Positions 9,556 through 19,273 of a stretch of DNA of 64,000 nt are shown piece by piece. The notes beneath the pieces are model-generated. The model ran no database searches, had not been told where the DNA came from, and saw nothing but the letters and a program-made list of their open reading frames with translations. A program made the translations under genes and the position numbers. The DNA is from Saccharomycopsis fibuligera x Saccharomycopsis cf. fibuligera. Its lineage: Eukaryota > Ascomycota > Saccharomycetes > Ascoideales > Saccharomycopsidaceae. The stretch spans positions 2,604,001-2,668,000 of the forward strand of contig CP012817.1 of NCBI GenBank assembly GCA_001936135.1, in the 5' to 3' direction. Each line of letters begins with the position of its first letter. Positions within the stretch are counted from its first letter, which is position 1.

Positions 9556-11811
9556 ATGAGCCTCGAACAATCCATCAATACAGTGAGCGAAAAAGACTTG
9601 ACAATCTTGTTGAATGATCCTGACAATATCTACAAGTGGATTCAAGCTATCAAGACAGTCGAAAGCGCCAATGATGGGATATCGAAAAGATCAACGCCTG
9701 AAGAGATCTCCTTACTACGATCACTATATGCCTCGTTTCTAAAAAGGTTTCCTTATTTGGAAAATTATTGGATTTTCTTTGCAGACTTGGAATTCAGATT
9801 AAGTAGCGGATTCGATGGAGAAGTTGTTTATCTTAAAGCTTTGAAGGTGCTTCCATATTCATTGAAAATTTGGGTGAGTTTCTTAAAATATCGGATCCAG
9901 TTATCCAATTTCGAATACAAAGAATTGAAATTGATGTTTGAATACGCAGAGACAAAAATCGGCGCTCATTATCATTCTGGAGAGTTTTGGGATTTGTATT
10001 TGGAATTTGAAAAAAATTACAATCCATCAGAGAAGAATGAAAAATATGAAAGATTTCTCATTTTGAGAAAAGTAATTGAGCAACCAATACACCAATATGC
10101 TAAATTTTACGAGCAATTTTCTAGTTTTTGGGAAAATGAAATTGATTTGAATAATGTATTAGTGTTTGTCAAGGAAAGTGAATGGTCAAAGATTGGGATT
10201 ACATCGCCAGAAAAGCTCAAGGATATGGCGGCATCTAACAATAAACAAGACGTTGATGCGGCGCTTAAAGAAATTAGAGTGAATTTTAAAAAAACGTTTA
10301 CGGATTTGTACATCACTAATCAGTATGAAGTTTTCAAGATATATCAATACGAATCAAAACTAAAGAGACAATATTTCCATGTGACGCTATTAACTGAGCA
10401 AGAATTAAGTGCATGGGATGCATACTTGACATACTTGGAGATTAAACTAGTATCTCTTGGTGATAATAGCGACCAAAACAATAATAACAGTTACAAAAAT
10501 TCAATTTATAAAAACTTGGTTGCCAGGATACGGCTTACTTATGAAAGATGTTTGATTTCTACCGCACTTTATGACAGATTCTGGATACGCTATTTTTGGT
10601 TTTTGGTCAATTTAAATCAATATTCAGATGCTAGAAATGTGTTAATCAAATCATGTAATTTCTTGCCTGTTACTAATGTATCCACTAAACAATTGCTTAT
10701 TGTGTTTGAAAATTTCAACGGTAAGCATTTTAACGCTAGAGATTTGACGTTGAGTTTGTTGACAAAGTTTCCTGAGTCGCCGGCAATATGGAGAACATTT
10801 TTGGATTCTGAAAGTTTATTTTTCAGTAATAACAATGACAGTGATATTAAAGATGAAAGCAGCGGCGATAACAAGGAAAAGAAAATCAAAGACAACACTG
10901 AAAAGCCAAATTATCTTATGGAGCTTATTGACCAGAAGTTAGAAAGTTTACTCAAGAAAACCGAAAAGGCAATCAACAACAAAGCTGCAGATGAAAAGGA
11001 TAACGCTGGAATGCTAGAAGCAAGTTTAGAAGTCAATGGACAAAACGATGTCGAAATGACAAATGGAGACATTAAAGCTAATGGATCAGCTCGCCAGTCT
11101 TCCGAAAAAGGAGAGTCCCCAGAAGAAGAAAAAGAATTACTTAAATTTAGTGTCTTGTTTCAATTTGTTTTATCTTACGACAGCATTCCGTTATCACAAA
11201 AATTAAAACTTTTCACTAAATATGAAAGTTCAGCATACCGTACTTCAGAAACATATTGGGTTTCAGTTTTGAAATTGTTAATTTTTAATAGAGATAATTT
11301 TCTTCATGAAGTTGGGAATCAAAGTCAAGAACTAGATCAGAGCCTGCTATCAAACCAACAAATGCTAGAAGCAGAAAGAAATAAAGAGGAAGATGCAAAA
11401 AAAAATAAAGAAAACAGTTCGTCATTATTGGCACTTGAAGGAATTACCACGATACCTACCATTAATAATAATAAGAATAGTGATAAAAATAAGAGTAATT
11501 TCGTGCCATTGGGGTTTAAGCCATTAAAAATGGTTTTTGATGTTGCTTTGTGTAATTTGAAGAAATCCAAAAAGTCAACTGACTTGATAGTAAAGATTTA
11601 TGAGCAGTATATTTTAGATTTATATGAAATTGAGGAACAAAGTGGAACAAAAACAGAACAGGAAAATAAAAAAAGCGAAGGCGAAGGCGAAGTCAAAGAA
11701 AAGAAGAAAGAAAAAGCGTTGAAAGAGAAAGATGGCACACAACGAACGGATCCAATTGATGAGCTTTTTGAATTACATTTGAACAACTACGACCCGGCTG
11801 CATACTGGTGA
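9556..11811 (+). CDS. PRP39: U1 snRNP splicing factor Prp39, HAT repeats
   Basis: Component of the U1 snRNP that acts in 5' splice-site commitment. The N-terminal half shows HAT (half-a-TPR) repeats such as FLKRFPYLENYWIFFADLEF, the ALKVLPYSLKIWVSFLKY repeat, and HSGEFWDLYLEFEKNY, in the order seen in Prp39. More HAT-like units follow (LYDRFWIRYFWFLVNLNQ). A charged, low-complexity insertion (about residues 425-535) and a Lys/Glu-rich segment near the C-terminus make it 751 residues, against about 630 in S. cerevisiae. Prp42 is the related alternative, but the N-terminal repeats fit Prp39 better. It is convergent with the ROG1-like gene. Confidence 0.88.
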   Translation: MSLEQSINTVSEKDLTILLNDPDNIYKWIQAIKTVESANDGISKRSTPEEISLLRSLYASFLKRFPYLENYWIFFADLEFRLSSGFDGEVVYLKALKVLPYSLKIWVSFLKYRIQLSNFEYKELKLMFEYAETKIGAHYHSGEFWDLYLEFEKNYNPSEKNEKYERFLILRKVIEQPIHQYAKFYEQFSSFWENEIDLNNVLVFVKESEWSKIGITSPEKLKDMAASNNKQDVDAALKEIRVNFKKTFTDLYITNQYEVFKIYQYESKLKRQYFHVTLLTEQELSAWDAYLTYLEIKLVSLGDNSDQNNNNSYKNSIYKNLVARIRLTYERCLISTALYDRFWIRYFWFLVNLNQYSDARNVLIKSCNFLPVTNVSTKQLLIVFENFNGKHFNARDLTLSLLTKFPESPAIWRTFLDSESLFFSNNNDSDIKDESSGDNKEKKIKDNTEKPNYLMELIDQKLESLLKKTEKAINNKAADEKDNAGMLEASLEVNGQNDVEMTNGDIKANGSARQSSEKGESPEEEKELLKFSVLFQFVLSYDSIPLSQKLKLFTKYESSAYRTSETYWVSVLKLLIFNRDNFLHEVGNQSQELDQSLLSNQQMLEAERNKEEDAKKNKENSSSLLALEGITTIPTINNNKNSDKNKSNFVPLGFKPLKMVFDVALCNLKKSKKSTDLIVKIYEQYILDLYEIEEQSGTKTEQENKKSEGEGEVKEKKKEKALKEKDGTQRTDPIDELFELHLNNYDPAAYW

Positions 11812-12376
11812 TACTAGTGAAGTTGACCGTATATTATACAGATACTCATACACATGATCGTCCAACAGTTAATGGTTTTATTTCATTTTTATGAGTTGAA
11901 AAATTAAGGTATGTTATATTATATAATTTTAGATCAAGTTGAAATTTTTTAATGCTGTAAATTAGTTAATGCAAAAAGATAAATTAGAGAATAAAGAAAG
12001 CAGTAAAACAAAAAAATTGTCAACAAAAAAAAATGCTTAAATGACATTGGGTGTTATTATGATATAGCTTTAGAAAGCACCTTCGAAAGAAAATGAAAAG
12101 TATAGCTAATTGAGCGACAGACTACTTAAACTATATGTGAGTCTGTTGGTCTGAAGCTTCAGTAGCTGACTAATGGGAGCCAGAAAAGAACTATTTAACT
12201 TGCAGCATGTTTATCTACACATTTTTCTCTGCAAAAATTTCCTAATATCTTCGAATTAGGTAAATAATCACCCTTGAAATTGTGAAAACATTTGCACATT
12301 GTAATTATCGATATTATTGTAAAATTATCGATCTTATTGTAAAAAATAAAACACCAAAATACCATTTGATACTAGA
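11812..12376. other. PRP39 / ROG1-like convergent 3' region
   Basis: A+T-rich spacer between convergent genes. A direct repeat of AATTATCGAT(A/C)TTATTGTAAAA occurs near 12304-12344. No gene was found. Confidence 0.5.
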
Positions 12377-15300
12377 TCAAATAATCTTGGAGATCTTATC
12401 ATTAACGCTACTCAAAAGTCCGGCTGGTCCCACTTCAAAAATTGAATCCTCATTATAGTTCTTACTATTTATCCAATCTTGAGCCTCGGCTCTTTGTTTC
12501 TTTACCTTTTCCTTCTTTTCCCTCCGTTTCAATTCTTTCAAGGCTTTTTTCTCTTGTTGTCTTTGAATCTTTCTCATTTTGTTGTCTATGTGACTGTTGT
12601 TATTGTTGGCTGTTGCTGCTTCTGTTTCGGTCAATGATCTTTGGTGTTCATTGAATAGTTTTGGCATATACCTATAGGCAGTATTTCCACCATATAGGGC
12701 ATCTTTAGCAAGTAATGAATCCAACTCTGGGAATGATTCATTTCTATCAACTCTTGGTAATTGTTTGGCATGTGATGACTTGGGAATCTCTAAGTCTAAA
12801 TCTAAGTTTAGTTCTGGAGTAGTGACAAGCTTGGAATTTGACATCTTGTGTTTTGGGAAACTAGTTAGATCGTTTAAACTTTCATTTTTATCTGTTTCGT
12901 AGTCATTTATGTTATTAAAATCATTTTCTTTCTCATTATCGAAAAAATCACCATCGGTTTCAGATGCATTAATACTGCTTTCATCATCATAAGTGTTGTC
13001 ACTTTCATCATCATAGACACTATCTGAGGTATCACTATGACTACCACTCTCTGAAAGAGGCCCCACTTTTCTTTTACTATCATTATAATCTTGTCTATCT
13101 TTCTCATCAGCAGCTAATGTATCTAATGCAGTGTTATTCTCTTCACTGACCTCCGTTGCTTCAACATCAGGTGCTCTTTGATTAACTTTCTCCTTTCCTT
13201 TACTACTTGCCCTTCCATTTGCCTTGATCTTTTCTGATCCTGATATAGATACAGATCCGGTTTCTCTAAGTTCTGACAGCTCAAAATGCTCTTTCACCAA
13301 ATGATCAAGAACCAACCATCCAAACGCATTACTGAACCTTCTTCTGACAATGATATTATTATGTGAGTCTGGTTTCAAATTTACAAGGACTTTCCGCCAT
13401 GACATTCCTTCGTGCCATTTCATGGCAATGCTTTCTTCTAATCTTTCCACACTGGAGCTATTCTTGGCGAAAAAATTAGAAAAGCTATCAGCAAATGGGT
13501 TAAGAGCAGATTCGTTGTTGATTTCTGCATGTAGTGGTATTTTTTTTCCATTAGTTGTTTTGTTAAAATTATGATCATTATTGTCGTTTTTGCCTTTATT
13601 TATATTATTTTTCTTATTTCTCTTATTTGTATCACGGTTGTTTTGCTTATATTGGCAAATATCTGCGTCGCTGTAAATTTTATCATGAATAATTGGGTTT
13701 TCTCGCTCATTAGGTTCTATCAAGTATTGTTTTTCCGGTAACGGTGGGAGAAGAATACTTTTAGCACTATCAATAACAGATGCTTTAGGAAGTGGGTTAT
13801 AATTATCGTCAGCGTTATTCATTCTAGTACCCTGAGGGGCAACCCATGAAGCTATTGCATTTTGTATAGGGGAGAAAAAAGACAGGATGTTATTGTTGGT
13901 ATTAAGAGTGACATTGCTGTCATCAATATCTTTATTCTGTTTGTTTGAGGGAATTTCGCCGACTTTGGAATTGACGGATTTGATATCTGAGTACCCAGTT
14001 GGTGGATCATCAATCATGCCAATACTCAGTTCACGAGATCTAATTGAACCAGGGGTCCCTGTTGACGCACTATTGCTGTCATTTTTACTTTCAATTTCAT
14101 GGCTGGGCCCATTGTCATTATCGCTGTCAGTATTTGATATTGGGTTTTCTGTGTCCGATATAGCACCAGTCCCAGCTTGTGACTGGGTATTTTTTAGCGA
14201 GTTTGTTATTTTTTGCTTGTCGGAAATCACTGTATCAGAATTACCATTAGCATTTGCATCAGATATAGAAATTATTGGATTACTAGCATAAACAAAGGGC
14301 ATAGAGCTCATGAAGTCCGGGGCGTTATAGACCTGCTTTGATAATGTTTTTTCCAGCAGCAGTCTTGACAGCCGAGGGCGACTGCTATTGCTGTTGCTAT
14401 TGTTTTTAGGTGATGTAGCTGTACTATTGGTGGTGTTTGACTTACTTCCCGACGTTTGTCCAGTTTTCAAAACTTCAGCAACTTTCCTCAATCCTTTATA
14501 GTCCAAAAATAAAAGTGCTGAAGTTCTCAAGGGCACAATACCATCATTAATGGCATTAGCATAAACGGTGCGTCGTTTGAACTTTTTCAAAACTTTGTGA
14601 GTGGTTCCTGTGGGCAAAAGTTCAAGTAATGTCTTTGTGCCATCGATTTCAGTAGGTATCAAGCTAAGTTCTTGACCAGTACGGCCAATGGCCCCAAAAC
14701 TTAAGGCAGCTTGTACATAACTGGGACTATCAATATGTGAAATGCCTAATAATGGACTCGCTAAAGTAATAAAGTTTTCTGGTGACACTGTCTTAAAGAA
14801 CCAAGGGTAATTGTTTTGAATAAAAGCGACAGCAAAGGTTTGTATAAGCCCCCCTAATGAATGTGCAATAAATGAAATTTTTTTGATATTGGGCACCGTA
14901 TCGTAAACATCATTGAGCACATATTCTGCTACTTTCATTCCCAAGTATTTTATGCCTCTTTCAGTTTTGCAGACATTGTCTTGAAAGCCCCGCACAATGA
15001 TGTTTTCACCACTAAGGGCCGCTGTATTTTCAATTTGTTCCTTGAGGTAAAGCATATCGGCCCCAACGTTGGAATGTAAACCGTGAGTAAGCACTACCAA
15101 ATGTACTGGCTTATCGTTGGTATTAGTACTATAATTAATATTATTGTGGAGTGTACTGACGGTGTTATTATCGCTATGAACAGACATTGGAGGGGGCAAG
15201 TTCCACAAGTCATTGGTATCCATTCGTAATACATGAAGGTTGCTATTGTCAAGAGTTCCCATCTGGTTACAGTTTCCACTGCTACTATTATTAACAATCT

Positions 15301-15793
15301 GTTTTGACTTGCCTATGGCTATTTCGAAACTAACACTAGTCTTTGACGAGAAAAGCATCTGTGACACCACATCAACAATCCATACATGCTTATCTTTTAT
15401 AGTATGACAGGAAAGTTCTTTGACGAATGACTGACCCGGTTGCAAGTTGGGTTCAAATTGCGGCTGGTCAGCGGTTATATAGCAAGGCTGTTTGTGAGAA
15501 TAGTCGGATGTTCTGACATCAACATACAAGATGTACGGCCCCATCAAATAAGCGGCTCTTTTGGTCAACGACTCAACATTTTTTATTTTAAGATACAACG
15601 GTGCCTGATCTTGAGCAGTATATGTGGTGTTCTTCGTTAGAGAACTGAAGTTTTTGCTATTAGCATTGTTAATATCGTTTGAATGGTAAGTGCGTTGCGG
15701 CGGTTTGTAAGTGATGATGTAGCGCTCCACTTGGCCAATTTTGACGCTACTTTGGTAGCAATAGAGGAGATCAGGAGCAGGAGCAGCTGCCAT
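12377..15793 (-). CDS. ROG1: Rog1-like DUF676 serine lipase with long disordered insert
   Basis: Putative lipase of the DUF676 alpha/beta-hydrolase family; S. cerevisiae Rog1 is a monoacylglycerol lipase. The 1,138-residue protein has a beta-rich N-terminal domain (about 1-190), then the hydrolase core with VVLTHGLHSNVGADM near residue 235, GFQDNVCKTERGIKYLG, and the nucleophile region FIAHSLGGLIQ near 308. NFITLASPLLGI follows. The nucleophile elbow reads AHSLG instead of the usual GHSLG. A very long Ser/Asn-rich, probably disordered C-terminal half carries short conserved islands (AFGWLVLDHLVKEHF). YDL109C-type paralogues are the alternative. It is divergent from TYR1. Confidence 0.85.
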   Translation of the reverse strand: MAAAPAPDLLYCYQSSVKIGQVERYIITYKPPQRTYHSNDINNANSKNFSSLTKNTTYTAQDQAPLYLKIKNVESLTKRAAYLMGPYILYVDVRTSDYSHKQPCYITADQPQFEPNLQPGQSFVKELSCHTIKDKHVWIVDVVSQMLFSSKTSVSFEIAIGKSKQIVNNSSSGNCNQMGTLDNSNLHVLRMDTNDLWNLPPPMSVHSDNNTVSTLHNNINYSTNTNDKPVHLVVLTHGLHSNVGADMLYLKEQIENTAALSGENIIVRGFQDNVCKTERGIKYLGMKVAEYVLNDVYDTVPNIKKISFIAHSLGGLIQTFAVAFIQNNYPWFFKTVSPENFITLASPLLGISHIDSPSYVQAALSFGAIGRTGQELSLIPTEIDGTKTLLELLPTGTTHKVLKKFKRRTVYANAINDGIVPLRTSALLFLDYKGLRKVAEVLKTGQTSGSKSNTTNSTATSPKNNSNSNSSRPRLSRLLLEKTLSKQVYNAPDFMSSMPFVYASNPIISISDANANGNSDTVISDKQKITNSLKNTQSQAGTGAISDTENPISNTDSDNDNGPSHEIESKNDSNSASTGTPGSIRSRELSIGMIDDPPTGYSDIKSVNSKVGEIPSNKQNKDIDDSNVTLNTNNNILSFFSPIQNAIASWVAPQGTRMNNADDNYNPLPKASVIDSAKSILLPPLPEKQYLIEPNERENPIIHDKIYSDADICQYKQNNRDTNKRNKKNNINKGKNDNNDHNFNKTTNGKKIPLHAEINNESALNPFADSFSNFFAKNSSSVERLEESIAMKWHEGMSWRKVLVNLKPDSHNNIIVRRRFSNAFGWLVLDHLVKEHFELSELRETGSVSISGSEKIKANGRASSKGKEKVNQRAPDVEATEVSEENNTALDTLAADEKDRQDYNDSKRKVGPLSESGSHSDTSDSVYDDESDNTYDDESSINASETDGDFFDNEKENDFNNINDYETDKNESLNDLTSFPKHKMSNSKLVTTPELNLDLDLEIPKSSHAKQLPRVDRNESFPELDSLLAKDALYGGNTAYRYMPKLFNEHQRSLTETEAATANNNNSHIDNKMRKIQRQQEKKALKELKRREKKEKVKKQRAEAQDWINSKNYNEDSIFEVGPAGLLSSVNDKISKII

Positions 15794-16091
15794 GGAAAAT
15801 TGTTTATGGTGATGGTAACTGGACGAGAGATACTGAACAGTTTGAAAAGAATTGCGTTGTAGATTTTGGATGGTCTATGTTGAGAGCAGTAGTTTGCTGT
15901 ATTTAGCTGTTATTGCCTAACAATCTTTTATTGTCCCCAGCTCATCGCCCATAAGCAGGGTAAAGCATGGATGTTGATTTTTGCGCTTTGCGAATATCAC
16001 GAACATTTAGCATGATTACGACTATGAGTGCGACTATGTTGCTTATATAGAAACATACCGCTTTTTAGCAGACCAAACTAATTCAACTAGC

Positions 16092-17516
16092 ATGTCATTC
16101 AAGGAGACAAAGACGATTGGGATCATTGGCCTCGGGGACATGGGGCTCATGTACGCCCGTCGCTTCAGCGAGGCTGGCTGGAAGTAAGTTTTGATTGACT
16201 GACTAATGATTGATTGATTACAATTTTTGATTTTGTGATCCAACATCTATAAATGGACCAAAACTAAACCGAACAAGTTACTAACAAGTTAAATCAGGGT
16301 CATTGGCTGCGACAAAGAAGAGCTTTACAATGATACTAAGAAAAAATGCCAGTTTGACAAATTCGCTGTTGTCAAAAACGGGTATTATGTCTCCAGACAA
16401 AGCGATTACATCATTTATAGCGTTGAAGCAGAAAATGTTCGCAAAATTGTCTCACTTTATGGCCCTGCTACTAAAGTCGGTGCCATAGTTGGAGGCCAAA
16501 CATCATGCAAAGTTCCTGAAGTACGAGCATTGGAAGACTTTGCTCCAAATGATGTGGATATCATTACGGTGCATTCAATGCATGGTCCAAAAGTGGATCC
16601 TACTGGTCAGCCATTGGTGCTTATCCCACATAGAGTCTCAAACCCAGAAAATAAGCGTTTTGTGGAGGAATTAATCAGTGTGTTTAAGTCCAAAGTGGTT
16701 GAGCTTACTGCTCAAGACCATGACAGAATTACCGCTGATACTCAAGCGGTGACCCACGCTGCATTTCTAAGTATGGGTAAAGCTTGGGGCAAAATCATAA
16801 CTTATCCATGGACCGAATCTAGATGGGTTGGTGGGATAGAAAATGCCAAAACCAATATTGCTATGAGAATTTACCTGAACAAATGGCACGTTTATGCTGG
16901 GTTAGCCATTACTAATAAATATGCACATGATCAAATATTGCAATATTCAAGATCAACGACTGAATTATTTACATTAATGATCCAGGGGAAAAAACAAGAA
17001 CTTCGTAGCCGATTGCTCAACGCTAGGGATTTTGTGTTTGACGAGGTATTAGATAAAGGTTCTAAACATGAATTATTGCTTGACGATGACTTGTTGATGC
17101 AGTTTTCTCTTTCTAATATGCCACCAAACGGTGATCGGTCTAACTCTCATTTATCTCTTTTAGCCATTGTCGATAGTTGGTTCCAGTTAAAGATGAACCC
17201 ATACCATCATATGATTTGTTCAACGCCACTATTCAGAATCTTTTTGGGCGTTACTGAGTATTTATTTGTTCAGAAAGGGTTGCTTGAAACGGCGATCAAT
17301 TCAGCCATTGAAGACTCCCGGTTTAGAAGGGATGATTTAGAATTTACATTGGCCACAAGAACATGGAGCTCGATTGTCAGGTACGGCGATTACAAGTTGT
17401 ATCAGCAAGAGTTTGAAGAGACCCAGGAATTTTTCAAGCCAAAGCTTGTGGAAGCCAATAGAATTGGTAATGAGATGATTCGGACGATTTTACAAAGAGT
17501 GAAGGAGAGAGATTAA
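16092..17516 (+). CDS. TYR1: Prephenate dehydrogenase, spliced
   Basis: NADP-dependent enzyme converting prephenate to 4-hydroxyphenylpyruvate in tyrosine synthesis. Exon 1 is 16092-16183 and exon 2 is 16298-17516; together they give 436 residues (S. cerevisiae 452). Exon 1 encodes the nucleotide-binding start TIGIIGLGDMGLMYARRFSE. The join yields AGWKVIGCDKEELY, matching the family across the splice. Conserved segments follow: YIIYSVEA, VGGQTSCKVPEV, DIITVHSMHGPK, ITADTQAVTHAAFLSMG and CSTPLFRIFLG. The gene contains a single CTG codon (residue 224), at a site that is Ser in S. cerevisiae as I recall it. It is divergent from the ROG1-like gene and convergent with YIP1. Confidence 0.96.
16184..16297 (+). 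other. TYR1 intron (114 nt)
   Basis: Donor GTAAGT (16184), perfect branch TACTAAC (16279-16285) and acceptor CAG ending at 16297. Splicing joins the glycine-rich dinucleotide-binding exon to the rest of the enzyme in frame. Confidence 0.95.
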
Positions 17517-17687
17517 AATCGTGAAAAATGGAAAACCAAAATTCTACAAAAAAAGCCATCTAATATATCGAAAAAAAAAAATAATAATAACGCTAATAAG
17601 AATTATGACAAAACAACATACTGTACGAAGCACAGACACACATATAGAACACAATTGGCTACTTTTCGACCTTTTCACACCATTTTC

Positions 17688-17725
17688 TTTTTTTTTTTTT
17701 TTTTTTTTCTTTTTTTTTTTTTTTT
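17688..17725. repeat. Poly(T) tract in TYR1/YIP1 convergent spacer
   Basis: T21, one C, then T16. It lies in the short spacer between the convergent 3' ends of TYR1 and YIP1. Confidence 0.9.
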
Positions 17726-17738
17726 ATAGTATAATGAA

Positions 17739-18767
17739 TTATGCCTTCTCGACAAAAATTGCCATTAAAGCAAAAATGCTGTAAAACAAAAGCAAAGGAT
17801 AAGCAATCAAAAATCTGCTATTCGATAAATTTAGCACCAAGACGAAAATCCCACTGGCAGAAAAAGTAGACCACAATGTACAAAGTAAACTAAGCAAGTA
17901 CCCCCAAAAATTGTCCAAGGTCACCACAATTCCAAGCGAACTCAAAATCACCAAGGGCAAGAGGCAGTATCCCAACACCGAGGTAGTTCTAATGTAGTCC
18001 AAATCCTGAGTCTTGTTGGTAGTGTCTTGTTGCTGTGGAGTACCAGCGGCTTTCTGGGAAGCCGGCACATCATTGTTGGACATGAGCTTGAAAAGAGAGT
18101 ATAAAGACAAGGTGCCAAATAAGCCGCAGCCGTAAATGTACCCGAAATGGATTTTGCCAGCAAGAAGCAAGTTGATACCGTATAGGAGGACGAAAATGAT
18201 GGGACCGGCCAAATCAGCGTCATTTAGTATATTCACTGATGTGCCGAATCCTCCTCCGCCCGCTACCGACGATATTCCGTTACCAAAACCAGCAGTTGGG
18301 CTGCCGCTGCTGCTTATGCCATTGGCGCTGCCATAAGTAGACCGCAATCTGCTGCCGAACGGGTTCAACACCGCTAGAGTTTTTATCTTGATGTGGGAGA
18401 AGTTTATGTCTAATTCCTCGAGAAGTGAAGGCTCGCCCGGATAGCCCGAGGTGCCAAACGCAGCAAGGATTCCCTTGGGTAGCTGTCCATCGGCGGCGGA
18501 AGGATCGCTGCCAAAGCCCGCCGAGCTTGAAGCAAAGCCGGCACCGTAGGACGGGTTGCTGAGATATTGGTTGTCCATGGAGCCGGAGAGGTTGCCGAAG
18601 AACGGCGGGCCATTGGCGGTGTTGGCATTGGCGTTTGAAGCGGTTGCTGATGTTGCTGCAGCGCCAGTTGGAGGCTGGGAGCTGTAGAAGTTCAAGTCGG
18701 GAGCATGGGTGGCAGGCTGGGCAAGGGGATTGCCCAGGTACCCGTTGTAGCTGTTGGGGTTGTACAT
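17739..18767 (-). CDS. YIP1: Yip1, Rab-interacting Golgi/ER membrane protein
   Basis: Multi-pass membrane protein that binds Ypt/Rab GTPases and acts in ER-to-Golgi vesicle formation. The N-terminal ~115 residues are Asn/Ala/Gly/Ser-rich and cytosolic. They are followed by the family signature EPSLLEELDINFSHIKIKTL and VLNPFGS. The C-terminal half has five hydrophobic segments, including GPIIFVLLYGINLLLAGKIH, GYIYGCGLFGTLSLYSLF and VLGYCLLPLVILSSLG. At 342 residues it is longer than S. cerevisiae Yip1 (248), mostly through the low-complexity head and a linker near residues 145-185. It shares a divergent promoter with PSD2; the two genes are also near neighbours in S. cerevisiae (YGR172C, YGR170W). 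Confidence 0.93.
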   Translation of the reverse strand: MYNPNSYNGYLGNPLAQPATHAPDLNFYSSQPPTGAAATSATASNANANTANGPPFFGNLSGSMDNQYLSNPSYGAGFASSSAGFGSDPSAADGQLPKGILAAFGTSGYPGEPSLLEELDINFSHIKIKTLAVLNPFGSRLRSTYGSANGISSSGSPTAGFGNGISSVAGGGGFGTSVNILNDADLAGPIIFVLLYGINLLLAGKIHFGYIYGCGLFGTLSLYSLFKLMSNNDVPASQKAAGTPQQQDTTNKTQDLDYIRTTSVLGYCLLPLVILSSLGIVVTLDNFWGYLLSLLCTLWSTFSASGIFVLVLNLSNSRFLIAYPLLLFYSIFALMAIFVEKA

Positions 18768-19273
18768 TGTGGACGGGGAGGCGCGTGCTCTGTGCAGTCA
18801 GTGTTTGGCCAGTGCCTGCTGATGGTTGGTGATGTTTATTTGATTTGATTTTACTTCTGTTTGTTGATGATTTGTTTAACTGTCAAGAGCGGCGAAAGAA
18901 GAGCGTGCTTTTCCGCAGCGCGGATTGCTTCCCAAACAGGAAAGCGATAGCAGGTCCGGCACATCCAAGATGTCACATGACACACGTGATGAGCTTAGTC
19001 AGCCGTACGACCGATAAGTCACATGATCGCATAAGCTCCGGAAAACGCTTTTCCTTCGGGGCTCGTGACCATGACAGCAGTTACGGCTACTATCACGGCT
19101 ACTATAAGCACGCCGTTGCACTAATGTTAACTCAATCGCCAGCTTAGCGCCCGCTCGGTACCAAACATTCTCGATATATACCAATCCACTCGGACAACTC
19201 GCATTCAGATTCACAGTACATCAAAGCCTACGAGCACAGCACCATCCGCGGCGGCTACTCTCTCAACCTAGCA
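18768..19273. other. YIP1-PSD2 divergent promoter
   Basis: 506-bp divergent promoter, relatively G+C-rich for this window. Three E-box motifs of the RTCACRTG type cluster at 18972-19025. No gene is seen; the open frames here are short and unconvincing. Confidence 0.6.
18972..19025. promoter_or_regulatory. Cluster of three CDEI/UASINO-like E-boxes
   Basis: GTCACATG at 18972-18979, CACGTGAT at 18983-18990 and GTCACATG at 19018-19025. All fit the Cbf1 consensus RTCACRTG in one orientation, and the CACATG/CATGTG cores also resemble Ino2/Ino4 UASINO elements. A phospholipid gene, PSD2, lies downstream. Confidence 0.5.
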
